From: Cryptosporangium minutisporangium
GTDB taxonomy: Bacteria; Actinomycetota; Actinomycetes; Mycobacteriales; Cryptosporangiaceae
Direction: 5' to 3'
NCBI RefSeq assembly: GCF_039536245.1
Contig: NZ_BAAAYN010000029.1
Location: forward strand, 1 to 64,000
DNA length: 64,000 nt
In this document: positions 24,801 through 33,602 of the stretch, piece by piece
Layout: the number at the start of each line of letters is the position of its first letter
How positions within the stretch are numbered: position 1 is the stretch's first letter
Translations under genes and position numbers: made by a program
Notes under the pieces: generated by a model
Seen by the model: only the letters and a program-made list of their open reading frames with translations
Databases searched by the model: none
What the model was told of the DNA's origin: nothing

Positions 24801-25997
24801 CTAACGGCCGCGGGGCGCGGTCGGCGTGAACGAGACCGGCAGCGTCTCGTACCCGCTGACGAACATCGCCGGGCGCAGGGCGGGCTCGCCCGGCCCGGTC
24901 AGGTGCAGGTCGGGGAACCGGTCGAGCAGCGCCGTGAAGACCGACTCCAGCTCCAGGCGCGCGAGCGAGGCCCCGAGGCAGAAGTGGGGACCGATGCCGA
25001 ACGCCAGGTGATTGTTGGGGCTGCGAGCCGGATCGAACCGGAACGGGTCCGGGAACACCGCCTCGTCACGGTTGGCCGACGGGTAGAGCAACAGGACCTT
25101 CTGCCCCTGCCGCAGCTCGCGACCGTGGAGCGTGACGTCGCGGGTCACCGTCCGGGCCATGTTCCGGATCGGGGTGACCCAGCGGAGCATCTCCTCGATC
25201 GCCGAGGGCAGGAGGCTGCGATCGGCGCGCAGCCGTTCCCAGTGGTCGCGCTCGGCAAGCAGCTGGTAGAGGCCGCCGGAGATGACGTGCCTGGTGGTCT
25301 CGTCGCCGCCGATCAGCAGCAGTAACGAGTCGAAGTACAGCGTCTCGTCGTCCAGCCGCTCGCCGTCGACCTCGGCGTGGACCAGCACGCCGATCAGGTC
25401 GTCGCCGGGCGCGGCCCGCCGGTCGGCGAACACGCCGGTGAAGTACTCCCGGGACTCGGCCATCGCGGTCGCCATCCGGCTGATCCGCACGGGGTCCGCG
25501 CGCTGGCCCTGGACCGCCATCATGTCGTCGGACCAGCGCAGCAGGTCCTGGTAACGCTCGGGCCGGACGCCGAGCTGGTCCCCGATCACGATCAGCGGCA
25601 GCCACGCCGCGACCGCGGAGACGAACTCGCACGCACCGCGCTCGCAGATCCGGTCGAGCAGGGCGTGGGTGATCTCGTCGATGCGGGGCCGCAGGTCGGC
25701 GACGCGGCGTGGGGTGAACCCCTTGCTGATCAGCCGCCGTCGCAGGAGATGCTGCGGGTCGTCCTTGTCGATCATCATCGGGGTGGCCGGGGTCTCCGGC
25801 CGGATGCCGCCGGCGCTGGAGAACAGCTCGGGGTGCAGCGACGCGTCCTTGATGTCGGCGTAGCGGGTGAGCCCCCACACGCCTCCGTTCGCGTCCCAGT
25901 ACACCGGGTCGTTGGCTCGCAACCAGGTGAGCGCCGAGTGGGGATCGCCGCCCCAGAAGTCGCCGCTGGTCAGCTGCGGGGTCTCCGTCGTGGTCAT
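24801..25997 (-). CDS. cytochrome P450
   Basis: This is a 398-residue soluble bacterial P450. The I-helix oxygen-binding motif is LLLIGGDETTRHV, the K-helix E-x-x-R is in AIEEMLRWV, and the heme loop is FGIGPHFCLGASLARLE with the axial cysteine near residue 345. MIDKDDPQHLLRRRLISKGFTPRRV is the usual C-helix region. The sequence type resembles CYP families that hydroxylate steroids or fatty acids in actinomycetes. There is no ferredoxin or reductase gene beside it. Confidence 0.93.
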   Translation of the reverse strand: MTTTETPQLTSGDFWGGDPHSALTWLRANDPVYWDANGGVWGLTRYADIKDASLHPELFSSAGGIRPETPATPMMIDKDDPQHLLRRRLISKGFTPRRVADLRPRIDEITHALLDRICERGACEFVSAVAAWLPLIVIGDQLGVRPERYQDLLRWSDDMMAVQGQRADPVRISRMATAMAESREYFTGVFADRRAAPGDDLIGVLVHAEVDGERLDDETLYFDSLLLLIGGDETTRHVISGGLYQLLAERDHWERLRADRSLLPSAIEEMLRWVTPIRNMARTVTRDVTLHGRELRQGQKVLLLYPSANRDEAVFPDPFRFDPARSPNNHLAFGIGPHFCLGASLARLELESVFTALLDRFPDLHLTGPGEPALRPAMFVSGYETLPVSFTPTAPRGR

Positions 25998-26100
25998 GGC
26001 CGAGCACCTCCGCGGGCGGTCGTTGCGCCGGGCGGTCGATCCGATCCATCGTGGACGTGCGATCCGCAGCTTACCGGCGGACGCCGGCCCGCGCGGCGAC

Positions 26101-26544
26101 TCAGCGAAGCGCCCGGCGGTTGGTTCGGGCCAGCGCGATCGTCGCCACCGTCGTGCCGATCGCGCCGACGACGGCCGTCCCGGCGAGCGTGTACGCCATG
26201 CGGTAGTTCACCGGCGCCCGCGCGTCCCGCACCTCCGACTCGGGGTTCTCCGGGTCGTAGACGACCGGGATCTCGTCACCGGCGGACGGGGCCGGTCCGG
26301 GGGCTTCGTCGCCCTGCCCGACCTTGGTCCGGACGGTCCGGCCGTCGGCCGTCCGGAACTCGACCTCGATCCGTTGCTTCTTCTCGGTGACCTCGACGAC
26401 GCGTGCGGTGGCCTCCTGGCCGCGGTCCTCCAGGGCGCGATCGTTGCTCCAGACGGTCCAGGCGGCGTAGGCGAATCCGAGCACGACCACGAGTCCCAGA
26501 GTCGCGAACAGCGGCGTGGGTGGCCGCTTCGTCAGCGTGCGCAT
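26101..26544 (-). CDS. DUF3592-like membrane protein
   Basis: This protein has 147 residues from the ATG at 26544. One helix at about 12-33 (LFATLGLVVVLGFAYAAWTVW) is followed by an outside domain containing ATARVVEVTEKKQRIEVEFRTADGRTV and PVVYDPENPESEV, the DUF3592 pattern. A second helix is near 115-138. The role is unknown. It is divergent from the YtrA-type regulator, and the long inverted repeat at 26602-26641 lies in the shared upstream region, so it may be in the same regulon. Confidence 0.7.
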   Translation of the reverse strand: MRTLTKRPPTPLFATLGLVVVLGFAYAAWTVWSNDRALEDRGQEATARVVEVTEKKQRIEVEFRTADGRTVRTKVGQGDEAPGPAPSAGDEIPVVYDPENPESEVRDARAPVNYRMAYTLAGTAVVGAIGTTVATIALARTNRRALR

Positions 26545-26601
26545 GTGGATCTCGATTCCCCGGGGAAGCGCGCCCGGAAACCCTGAGTGGACAGACGCGG
26601 C

Positions 26602-26641
26602 GGCTCTGTGGTTCATTAGTAGGGTAATGAACCACAGAGCC
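26602..26641. promoter_or_regulatory. YtrA-type operator, perfect 17-bp inverted repeat
   Basis: GGCTCTGTGGTTCATTA is followed by GTAGGG and then its exact reverse complement. The centre contains TAGGGT (26620-26625), a possible -10 box for the regulator operon, so a dimer bound here would block RNA polymerase. The site is 11 bases before the GTG at 26653 and 57 bases from the divergent gene. Confidence 0.8.
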
Positions 26642-26652
26642 GGAGAGGTGTC

Positions 26653-27027
26653 GTGTTCGATGACCGCAGCCCGATCTACCGGCAGATCGCCGAGCAGATC
26701 AAGGCCGACATCCTGCGCGGCGTGCTGGGCGCCGACGACCAGGTCATGTCGACCAACCAGTACGCCGCGTACCACCGGATCAACCCGGCCACGGCCGCCA
26801 AGGCGCTCCAGCAGCTGGTCGAGGAGGGCGTCGTCTACAAGCGTCGGGGCATCGGCATGTTCGTGAGCCCCACCGCGCACCAGACCCTCCGCGCGCAACG
26901 ACGGGAGCGGTTCTTCGCCGACGTCGTCGCACCGATGGTGGCCGAGGCCCGGATGATCGACATCCCGCTCGCCGAGGTCGCCGACCACATCCGGCGGCTC
27001 GCCGATGACACCAGGAAGGACCGATGA
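26653..27027 (+). CDS. GntR family regulator, YtrA subfamily
   Basis: This protein has 124 residues. A winged helix (residues 1-75) has SPIYRQIAEQIKADILRGVLGADDQVMSTNQYAAYHRINPATAAKALQQLVEEGVVYKRRGIGMFV. A short helical dimerisation tail of about 50 residues is typical of YtrA, which lacks a large effector domain. It starts with a GTG after GGAGAGG and overlaps the ABC ATPase gene by 4 bases. Members usually repress their own ABC operon and respond to cell-envelope antibiotics. Confidence 0.92.
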   Translation: MFDDRSPIYRQIAEQIKADILRGVLGADDQVMSTNQYAAYHRINPATAAKALQQLVEEGVVYKRRGIGMFVSPTAHQTLRAQRRERFFADVVAPMVAEARMIDIPLAEVADHIRRLADDTRKDR

Positions 27028-27908
27028 CACCGACGATCGACGTCGCCGACCTGTCGTACCGGTACGGGACGACGCTCGCGCTGGACGGGGTGAACTTCTC
27101 GTTACCCGGTGGGAAGATCTACGGCTTGCTGGGCCGCAACGGCGCCGGCAAGACGACGCTGCTCTCGGCGCTGGCCGGCTTCCGGAAGCCGTCCGCGGGC
27201 ACCGTACGCATCGATGGGCAGCCGGTCTTCGAGAACGCCCAGGTCGTCCGGCAGGTATGCCTCATCCAGGAGAGCAGCAACGTCGGCGACCGCAGCGACA
27301 CGCTCCACGACATCCTGGACTTCGCGCGACGGCTCCGGCCGGGCTGGGACGCCGCCTACGCGGCGCGGCTGGTCGAGAAGTTCGAACTGCCGAGCCGTAC
27401 CAAGCTCGGTGAGCTGTCCCGCGGCCAGCGGTCGGCCTTCGGCATCGTGGTCGGCCTGGCGTCCCGCGCGCCGGTGACGATGTTCGACGAGGCGCACCTC
27501 GGTATGGACGCGCCCACCCGCCAGGCGTTCGCCGACGAGCTGCTGCAGGCCTTTCTGGAGCAGCCGCGCACGTTCGTGGTCTCCACCCACTTGATCGAGG
27601 AGCAGAGCCCGCTGTTCGAACGGGTGCTGATCCTCCACGAGGGGCGGGTCCTGCTCCACGAAGACCTCGACGATCTCCGGGCCCGCGGCGTCGCGGTGAC
27701 CGGACCGGCCGCCACCGTCGACGACTTCGTCGCCGACCTCACCGTGCTCGGTGACCAGCGGCTCGGTCCGACGAAGTCGGCCATGGTCTACGGCGAGTTC
27801 GACGACGAGCGGCGCGCCGCCGCCCGCGCGGCCGGCCTGGATCTCGGGCCGATGGCCGTGCAGGACCTCTTCACCCACTTGACCCGATCCACGGGAGGTG
27901 CCCGATGA
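27024..27908 (+). CDS. ABC transporter ATP-binding protein
   Basis: This protein has 294 residues. Walker A is GRNGAGKTT (about residue 40), the signature LSRGQRS, and Walker B with catalytic glutamate VTMFDEAHLGMD, where DEA replaces the usual DEP. The switch histidine is in STHLIEE. The N-terminus is DVADLSYRYGTTLALDGVNF. It follows the YtrA regulator and precedes the membrane subunit with 4-base overlaps on each side, so the three genes form one translational unit. The transported substrate is unknown. Confidence 0.92.
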   Translation: MTPTIDVADLSYRYGTTLALDGVNFSLPGGKIYGLLGRNGAGKTTLLSALAGFRKPSAGTVRIDGQPVFENAQVVRQVCLIQESSNVGDRSDTLHDILDFARRLRPGWDAAYAARLVEKFELPSRTKLGELSRGQRSAFGIVVGLASRAPVTMFDEAHLGMDAPTRQAFADELLQAFLEQPRTFVVSTHLIEEQSPLFERVLILHEGRVLLHEDLDDLRARGVAVTGPAATVDDFVADLTVLGDQRLGPTKSAMVYGEFDDERRAAARAAGLDLGPMAVQDLFTHLTRSTGGAR

Positions 27909-28624
27909 CCGACCGGGACCGGCGCTGGCCGATCGCCGCCTACCTCTTCACCGCTCATCTGCCGTTCCTGATGCTCTGCGTGGCCGCCCTGGTCGGGTTG
28001 GCCGGACTGGTGCTCGCCGGGGTGGCGCTCTTCGGCACGGTCCGGATCAGCGCGCTCGACGCCGGTGGCCAGTTCCTGCGCTGGCTCGCGCTCGGCTACG
28101 GCGCGCACCTCGTCTACACCCTGCTGCCGACGTGCCTGGTGCACGGACGCACCCGCGGTGAGTTCCTCCGCCAGCTGCCGGTGTTCCAGGTCGGCGCCAC
28201 CGGAGTGATCGCCGCGCTCGTCACGCTCGCGTACGCGGGGGAGGCGCTGCTCTACCGGGCAGCCGGCTGGCCGCAGGGCTTCCAGGAGGACCGCCTCTAC
28301 GACCAGGGGACCGACGCCGCGTTGATCCTGCTGACCTACTGGAGCGGCTTGCTGGTGTGGATGGCGACCGGGTCGCTCCTCGGTGCCGCGTTCTACCGCC
28401 TCGAGGCCGGCGGTGTGCTGGTCCTGCCGCTGGTCGTCGTCCTGCTCGCCGTCAACGGCCTGAGCACAGGCGTCTTCGACCTGCCGCTGCTCGGATCGGT
28501 GCTCGGCTCGCACGACCTGGGGGTGCCCGCGGTCCTGGCGATCGCCGTGGCCAGTGCCGTCGCTGCGCTCGCCGCGACCTGGGCGCTCGCCCGCGACATG
28601 CCGATCCGGACGCGAGCGGCCTGA
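27905..28624 (+). CDS. ABC transporter permease (YtrA-linked)
   Basis: This is a 239-residue integral membrane protein with about six helices, for example LMLCVAALVGLAGLVLAGVALF, ALILLTYWSGLLVWMATGSLLG and VLVLPLVVVLLAVNGLS. It has no recognisable permease family motif beyond its position. The start overlaps the ATPase stop by 4 bases. With the ATPase it forms a small exporter or signalling ABC complex of the kind controlled by YtrA-type regulators. Confidence 0.8.
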   Translation: MTDRDRRWPIAAYLFTAHLPFLMLCVAALVGLAGLVLAGVALFGTVRISALDAGGQFLRWLALGYGAHLVYTLLPTCLVHGRTRGEFLRQLPVFQVGATGVIAALVTLAYAGEALLYRAAGWPQGFQEDRLYDQGTDAALILLTYWSGLLVWMATGSLLGAAFYRLEAGGVLVLPLVVVLLAVNGLSTGVFDLPLLGSVLGSHDLGVPAVLAIAVASAVAALAATWALARDMPIRTRAA

Positions 28625-28636
28625 CCGGGTGGGCAC

Positions 28637-28665
28637 CTGACGGGTGGAAAGTCGCGTGCTAGCTT
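28637..28665 (+). promoter_or_regulatory. promoter of the iron-complex-type ABC operon
   Basis: CTGACG at 28637-28642 and TAGCTT at 28660-28665 are separated by 17 bases, the ideal spacing for a housekeeping promoter. The ATG at 28672 follows the -10 box by 6 bases with no ribosome site, so the mRNA is probably leaderless. Confidence 0.55.
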
Positions 28666-28671
28666 CTGCCC

Positions 28672-29655
28672 ATGAAAATCATTTCCGTTAGCGCTGTGGG
28701 TTTAGCGGCGCTGCTCCTGGTCAGCGGCTGCGGGGCGGACGACCCCGCCCCGGCGCGGGCCGCCTCGGTGAACGTGACCAACTGCGGGCAGAACGTCTCG
28801 GTCGCGGCCCCGCCGCAGCGCGCGCTGAGCCTGGAGCAGAACGCGACGGAGATCCTGCTCAGCCTCGGTCTGGCCGACCGGATGATCGGAACCAGCTACC
28901 AGACCGACCCCGTCCTCCCCGAGCTGCGCGACGAGTACGAGCGGGTTCCGGTTCTCGCCGCCCGCTACCCCTCCCGGGAAGCCGTGCTCGACGCGCAGCC
29001 GGACTTCGTCTACTCCACGTTCACGTCCGCGTACGCGGGTGACGCGGCCGGCGCCCGGGCCGACCTGCGGAAACTCGGAGTCCCCGCCTACCTGTCCCGG
29101 TTCGCGTGCGAGAAGCCGGCGGACGGCCAGCCGGTCGTGAACTTCGACGGTCTGTTCGCGGAGATCACCGAGGTAGCCGACCTGTTCGGCGTCTCCGACC
29201 GCGGCGCCCGCCTGGTCGCTGCCCAGCGGGCACGGCTGGACGCCGCGGTGCGCGCCGCGGACGCGCCCGCCGACACGTCGGTGCTCTGGTACTACTCCGG
29301 CACGTCGACGCCGTACGTCGCCGGCTCCGGTGGGCTGCCCGCCGCGATCAGCACGCTGCTCGGCGTCCGCAATGCCTACGGGGACGCGAAGCAGACCTGG
29401 CCGGCGGGCAACTGGGAGCAGATCGCCGAGCGGAATCCCGACGTCATCGTCGTCGCCGACCTCACCCGCGGAGGAGACGGCGACAGCGCGCGATCCAAGA
29501 TCGACTTCCTGCGCTCCAACCCGGTGACCGCGCAGCTGGACGCGGTGAAGGCGGGCCGGTTCATCACGGTCTCGGGTTCGTCGATGGATCCGTCGGTGCG
29601 CAGCGTGGCGGCGGTCGAGCAGGTCAGCGCCGGGCTTGCGGAGCTGCCCCGATGA
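28672..29655 (+). CDS. ABC transporter substrate-binding lipoprotein (iron-complex/FecB type)
   Basis: This protein has 327 residues. The signal peptide ends in the lipobox LLLVSGCG, so it is anchored outside the membrane. The binding fold is of the helical-backbone class that carries siderophores, heme, B12 and similar cofactors: PPQRALSLEQNATEILLSLGLADRMIGTS, then NPDVIVVADL and DPSVRSVAAVEQV at the end. It heads a four-gene operon with 4-base overlaps: binding protein, methyltransferase, permease, ATPase. The ligand is not identifiable. Similarity to the proposed F420-0 uptake cassette is possible but unproven. Confidence 0.88.
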   Translation: MKIISVSAVGLAALLLVSGCGADDPAPARAASVNVTNCGQNVSVAAPPQRALSLEQNATEILLSLGLADRMIGTSYQTDPVLPELRDEYERVPVLAARYPSREAVLDAQPDFVYSTFTSAYAGDAAGARADLRKLGVPAYLSRFACEKPADGQPVVNFDGLFAEITEVADLFGVSDRGARLVAAQRARLDAAVRAADAPADTSVLWYYSGTSTPYVAGSGGLPAAISTLLGVRNAYGDAKQTWPAGNWEQIAERNPDVIVVADLTRGGDGDSARSKIDFLRSNPVTAQLDAVKAGRFITVSGSSMDPSVRSVAAVEQVSAGLAELPR

Positions 29656-30416
29656 GCGCGCTCGACCCCGACGTCGGTCGGCGGCTGCTGGAGGAGTGGG
29701 ACGTCCAGCAGAGCGCGTACGTCGCGCACCGGGAGCAGCGCTTCGGTGTGCTGCTGGAGGTGGTGCGGCTGCACCTGGGCGACGAGGTGACGGTGCTGGA
29801 CCTGGCGTGCGGACCCGGCGCGATCTCGGAGCGAGTACTGACCGCGCTTCCCGGTGCGTCGACGATCGCCGTCGACTACGACCCGATCCTGCTGACGGTG
29901 GCGCGCGCCGCGCTGGCGGTCCACGGGGACCGGGCGCGGGTGCTCGACGTCGACTTGGCCGCGCCCGGGTGGACGCGTGCGCTCGGCGTCGAGAAGGTGG
30001 ACGCGGTGCTCAGCTCCACCGCGCTGCACTGGCTCTCCCCGGCGCAGCTGCTCGCGACCTATGAGGCCGCGGCGACGCTGCTCCGGCCGGGCGGCCTGCT
30101 GCTCAACGCCGACCACCTGCGGTTCGACGCCGCGTTCCCGACGCTCCGCACGCTGGCCGAGCAGCACGACGCGCAGACCCAGCGGGCCGGATTCGCGGCC
30201 GGCGCGCTGGAGTACGACGCCTGGTACGCCGAGGCCGCGCGGGAACCGGCGTTGGCTGCACTGGGCCCGGAGCGGCAGCGGCGGTTCGCCGATCGGCCGC
30301 CGCAGGCCCTGGCGCCGCTCGACTTCCACCTCGCCGCCCTGCGCGCGGCCGGTTTCGCCGAGGTCGGAACCGTCTGGCAGTACTTCGACGACTACGTCGT
30401 GCTCGCGCGACGATGA
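29652..30416 (+). CDS. class I SAM-dependent methyltransferase in an ABC uptake operon
   Basis: This protein has 254 residues. Motif I is VLDLACGPGAISERVL, the acidic residue after strand 2 is in IAVDYDP, and VDAVLSSTALHWLSP is motif IV of small-molecule methyltransferases. LLRPGGLLLNADH is post-motif. It is placed between the binding protein and permease genes with overlapping stop/start codons on both sides, so it is translated in step with the transporter. This suggests it acts on the imported compound or a related metabolite. Confidence 0.85.
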   Translation: MSALDPDVGRRLLEEWDVQQSAYVAHREQRFGVLLEVVRLHLGDEVTVLDLACGPGAISERVLTALPGASTIAVDYDPILLTVARAALAVHGDRARVLDVDLAAPGWTRALGVEKVDAVLSSTALHWLSPAQLLATYEAAATLLRPGGLLLNADHLRFDAAFPTLRTLAEQHDAQTQRAGFAAGALEYDAWYAEAAREPALAALGPERQRRFADRPPQALAPLDFHLAALRAAGFAEVGTVWQYFDDYVVLARR

Positions 30417-31444
30417 CGGCGACGCTCTCCCGGCGGCCGATGTCCGGGTGGGTGCTCGCCGCCGCGCTGAGCGGCCTCGCGCTCAGCGTGCTCGGTGCCG
30501 TGACCGTCGGCGTGGCCGACCTCTCGCCGGTCGACGTGTCCCGGAGCCTCGCCCGGCACGTCGGCCTGCCGGTCACCCCGCTGCCGCCGCTGGCCGACAG
30601 CATCGTGTGGCAGCTCCGGCTGCCGCGCGTCCTGCTCGCCGGGCTGGTCGGTGCCGGCCTGGCCGTGTGCGGTGCGGTGCTGCAGGCGCTGACCCGCAAC
30701 CCGCTCGCCGACCCGTACCTGCTCGGGATCTCCGCGGGCGCGTCCACCGGCGCGGTCTCGGTGCTGGTGTTCGGGCTGGGCGTCGGCGCGATCGCGCTCT
30801 CCACCGGCGCGCTGCTCGGCAGCCTCGCCGCGTTCGGCGCGGCGCTCCTGCTGGCCGGTCGGCGGTGGACCGAGCCGCGGCGGATCCTGCTGGCCGGCGT
30901 TGCCGTCGGCCAGCTGTTCGCCGCGGCGACCAGCCTCGTCGTCGTGTCGGACGCGACCGCCCAGCAGACCCGCAGCATCACGTTCTGGCTGCTCGGGTCG
31001 CTGACGATGGCGAGCTGGGCCACGGTGGCGCTGAGCGCGGCGGTGGGTGGGGTCGCGCTGACGATCTGCTGGGCGGCCGCACCCGCACTCGACGCGTTCT
31101 CGTTCGGAACGGACGTGGCGCAGTCCCTCGGATTCGCGCCCGCCCGGGTCCGAGCCGTCCTGTTCGTCACCACCGCACTCCTGACCGCCGTCCTCGTCGC
31201 GGCCAGCGGCGCGATCGGCTTCGTCGGCCTCGTCATCCCGCACGCGGCCCGCTTCCTGGTCGGCGCGCGGCACCGCGTGCTGCTCCCGGCCTGCGCGCTG
31301 ATCGGCAGCACGTTCCTGATCTGGGCCGACACCGCCGCCCGGACCGTGTTCACCCCGCAGGAGATCCCGGTCGGGGTGGTGACCGCGCTCGTCGGCGTCC
31401 CGGCGTTCGCGGTGCTGCTCCGTCGACGTTCGGGGGAGCGATGA
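30413..31444 (+). CDS. FecCD-family ABC transporter permease
   Basis: This protein has 343 residues with about ten helices. Family hallmarks are WQLRLPRVLLAGLVGAGLAVCGAVLQALTRNPLADPYLLGISAGASTGAV near residue 65 and SGAIGFVGLVIPHAARFLVG near residue 265, the ATPase-contact loop. The end EIPVGVVTALVGVPAFAVLLRR is typical of siderophore and B12 importers. It overlaps the neighbouring genes by 4 bases at both ends. It forms the inner-membrane channel with the ATPase at 31441. Confidence 0.93.
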   Translation: MTATLSRRPMSGWVLAAALSGLALSVLGAVTVGVADLSPVDVSRSLARHVGLPVTPLPPLADSIVWQLRLPRVLLAGLVGAGLAVCGAVLQALTRNPLADPYLLGISAGASTGAVSVLVFGLGVGAIALSTGALLGSLAAFGAALLLAGRRWTEPRRILLAGVAVGQLFAAATSLVVVSDATAQQTRSITFWLLGSLTMASWATVALSAAVGGVALTICWAAAPALDAFSFGTDVAQSLGFAPARVRAVLFVTTALLTAVLVAASGAIGFVGLVIPHAARFLVGARHRVLLPACALIGSTFLIWADTAARTVFTPQEIPVGVVTALVGVPAFAVLLRRRSGER

Positions 31445-32223
31445 GGCTGCAGGCGCACGCGCTCGACCTCGCCGTCCGGACGAAACGGCTCGTCGTGAGC
31501 GCGACGCTGGACGCCCCCTCCGGCAGCTTCGTCGGCCTGGTCGGTCCGAACGGTTCGGGCAAGACGAGCCTGCTGCGGCTGCTCGCCGGTCTGTCCCGGC
31601 CCGACTCCGGCCGGATCCTGCTGGACGACGTCGACCGCGCCACCCTCAGCCGGCGGGCGCTGGCCCGGCGCGTCGCGTACGTCGGTCAGCACACCGCGCC
31701 GGACGCCGATCTGACCGTGCGGGACGTCCTGCTGCTCGCGCGCATCCCGCACCGGGCGTTGCTCGCGCCGGTCACGGCGGCGGATCACGAGGCGGTGGAC
31801 GATTCGCTCGACCGGGCCGGGCTCTCCGGGTACGGGCCGCGGGACTGGGCGTCGCTCTCCGGGGGTGAGCAGCAGCGCGTCAACATCGCGCGGGCGCTGC
31901 TGCAACGCCCGGACGTGTTGCTGCTGGACGAGCCGACGAACCATCTCGACATCCGCCACCAGCTGGAACTGCTCGACGACCTCGCGCGGTCCCCGCTGAC
32001 CGTCGTCGCGGCGCTGCACGGCCTGGACCTCGCCGCCCGGTTCTGCGACCGCCTCGTCCTGCTCGACGCCGGGCGGGTGGTGGCCGCGGGACCGCCGGTG
32101 GAGGTGCTCACCCCGGAGCGGATCGCCGCGGTGTTCGGGGTGGCCGCCGACGTCACGCTCGATGAGGAGGGGCGTCCGCTGCTGCGGTGGTACCGCCTGC
32201 CGTTGGCGGGGGCGACAACTTAA
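31441..32223 (+). CDS. FecE-type ABC transporter ATP-binding protein
   Basis: This protein has 260 residues. Walker A is GPNGSGKTS, the signature is LSGGEQQRV, Walker B is LLLDEPTNHLD and the switch histidine is in AALHGLD. The order and sequence type fit the siderophore/B12 importer ATPases (FepC/BtuD-like). The start codon overlaps the permease stop. It closes the operon that begins at 28672. Confidence 0.93.
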   Translation: MRLQAHALDLAVRTKRLVVSATLDAPSGSFVGLVGPNGSGKTSLLRLLAGLSRPDSGRILLDDVDRATLSRRALARRVAYVGQHTAPDADLTVRDVLLLARIPHRALLAPVTAADHEAVDDSLDRAGLSGYGPRDWASLSGGEQQRVNIARALLQRPDVLLLDEPTNHLDIRHQLELLDDLARSPLTVVAALHGLDLAARFCDRLVLLDAGRVVAAGPPVEVLTPERIAAVFGVAADVTLDEEGRPLLRWYRLPLAGATT

Positions 32224-32280
32224 CGTGGTAATCCGGGCCCGGATGAGGACGATGAGTTGTCGGCCCCGAGAGGAGACACC

Positions 32281-33564
32281 GTGTCGGAGAAGAACGTCGC
32301 AGGACCCGGGCGGCGGCGTCAGAACGACATCTACCGGGCCGGCGTCCTCGGCCGGCGGCCTGCCGTCCCGACGGACTTCCCCGAGCTGGAGCGCCGGGCG
32401 CGGAAGGCCAGCACCGCGACCGGCTGGGCCTACGTCGCCGGGGGCGCCGGTCAGGGACGGACGATGCGCAACAACCGGGCCGCGTTCGACCGCTGGGCGA
32501 TCGTGCCCCGGATGCTGCGCGGCCACGCGACGCGGAACCTGTCACGGAACCTGCTGGGGACCGAGCTGACCGCGCCGATCCTGCTCGCACCGGTCGGGGC
32601 CGGCCAGCTGATCGCGCCCGACGCCGACCTGCACACCGCCCGCGCCGCCGCCGCGACCGGCGTGCCGTACGTCTTCACCAACCAGGGCGGCACTCCGATG
32701 GAGGAGGCCGCCGCGGCGATGGGGGACACGCCCCGCTGGGTGCAGCTCTACTGGAGTACCGACGAAGGGCTGGTCGACAGCCTGATCCAGCGGGCCGAGG
32801 CGATCGGTGCCGGTGCGCTGGTGATCACGCTCGACACGACGCTGCTCGGGTGGCGGCCCCAAGACCTCAACCTGGGCTCGCTGCCGTTCGCGCGCGGACT
32901 CGGCATCGCGCAGTACACCTCCGACCCCCGCTTCCGGCAGCTGGTGGCCGAGCGGATCCGGCGCGCCGCGTCCGCCCGGCCCGAGGTGACGCTCGGCGCG
33001 ATCAAGTCGCTGCTCTCGATCACCCGCAACCATCCGGGCTCGTTCCTCGACAACCTCCGTTCGCCGGAGCCGCGCGCGTCGGTGGAGACGTTCCTCGACA
33101 TCTACTCCAACCCCCGGCTGAGCTGGGACCACATCGCCACCCTGCGCGACCGCACCCGGCTGCCGGTCGTCCTCAAAGGCATCGTGCACCCCGACGACGC
33201 GAAGCAGGCGTTCGCTCTCGGGGTCGAGGGGATCGTGGTGTCGAACCACGGCGGGCGGCAGATCGACAGCTCGATCGCGGCCCTCGACGCGCTCGTCCGG
33301 GTGCGCGAGGCGGTCGGACCGGACGCGACCGTGCTGATGGACAGCGGGATCCGCAGCGGGGCCGACGTGTTCACCGCGCTCGCGCTCGGGGCCGACGCCG
33401 TCCTGCTCGGGCGGCCGTACATGTACGGTCTGGCGATCGCCGGGCAGCGCGGGGTCGAGGAGGTCATCGCGAACGTGATCGCCGAGCTGGAGCTGACGAT
33501 GGCGCTGACCGGCGTCCAGAACCTCGCCGAGATCACCCGCGACCTGGTCGTGCGCAACCCGTGA
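32281..33564 (+). CDS. alpha-hydroxy-acid oxidising enzyme, lactate 2-monooxygenase-like
   Basis: This is a 427-residue FMN-dependent (beta/alpha)8-barrel enzyme. ILLAPVGAGQLIAPDADLHTARAAAATGVPYVFTNQGGTPMEE forms the flavin and substrate site. VVLKGIVHPDDAKQA has the FMN-contacting Lys. The catalytic base is His323 in SNHGGRQID, followed by MDSGIRSGADVFTALALGADAVLLGRPYMYG. The family oxidises L-lactate or related 2-hydroxy acids. The long N-terminus fits lactate 2-monooxygenase, which releases acetate and CO2. The GTG at 32281 has GAGAGGAG upstream and is preferred over an ATG at 32257. Confidence 0.88.
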   Translation: MSEKNVAGPGRRRQNDIYRAGVLGRRPAVPTDFPELERRARKASTATGWAYVAGGAGQGRTMRNNRAAFDRWAIVPRMLRGHATRNLSRNLLGTELTAPILLAPVGAGQLIAPDADLHTARAAAATGVPYVFTNQGGTPMEEAAAAMGDTPRWVQLYWSTDEGLVDSLIQRAEAIGAGALVITLDTTLLGWRPQDLNLGSLPFARGLGIAQYTSDPRFRQLVAERIRRAASARPEVTLGAIKSLLSITRNHPGSFLDNLRSPEPRASVETFLDIYSNPRLSWDHIATLRDRTRLPVVLKGIVHPDDAKQAFALGVEGIVVSNHGGRQIDSSIAALDALVRVREAVGPDATVLMDSGIRSGADVFTALALGADAVLLGRPYMYGLAIAGQRGVEEVIANVIAELELTMALTGVQNLAEITRDLVVRNP

Positions 33565-33602
33565 TCCGGTGTCGCGGCCGCGCAGGCGGGTAGCACCGGA
33601 TC

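Noticed and set aside
28672-32223. Firm assignment as the F420-0 uptake cassette
   Set aside because: The family type is compatible, but no F420 genes lie nearby and the methyltransferase is not part of that proposed cassette.
30103-32526. Long minus-strand ORF of 807 codons
   Set aside because: It is antisense to the FecCD/FecE genes, is rich in Arg/Gln/Pro, and has no domain signature.
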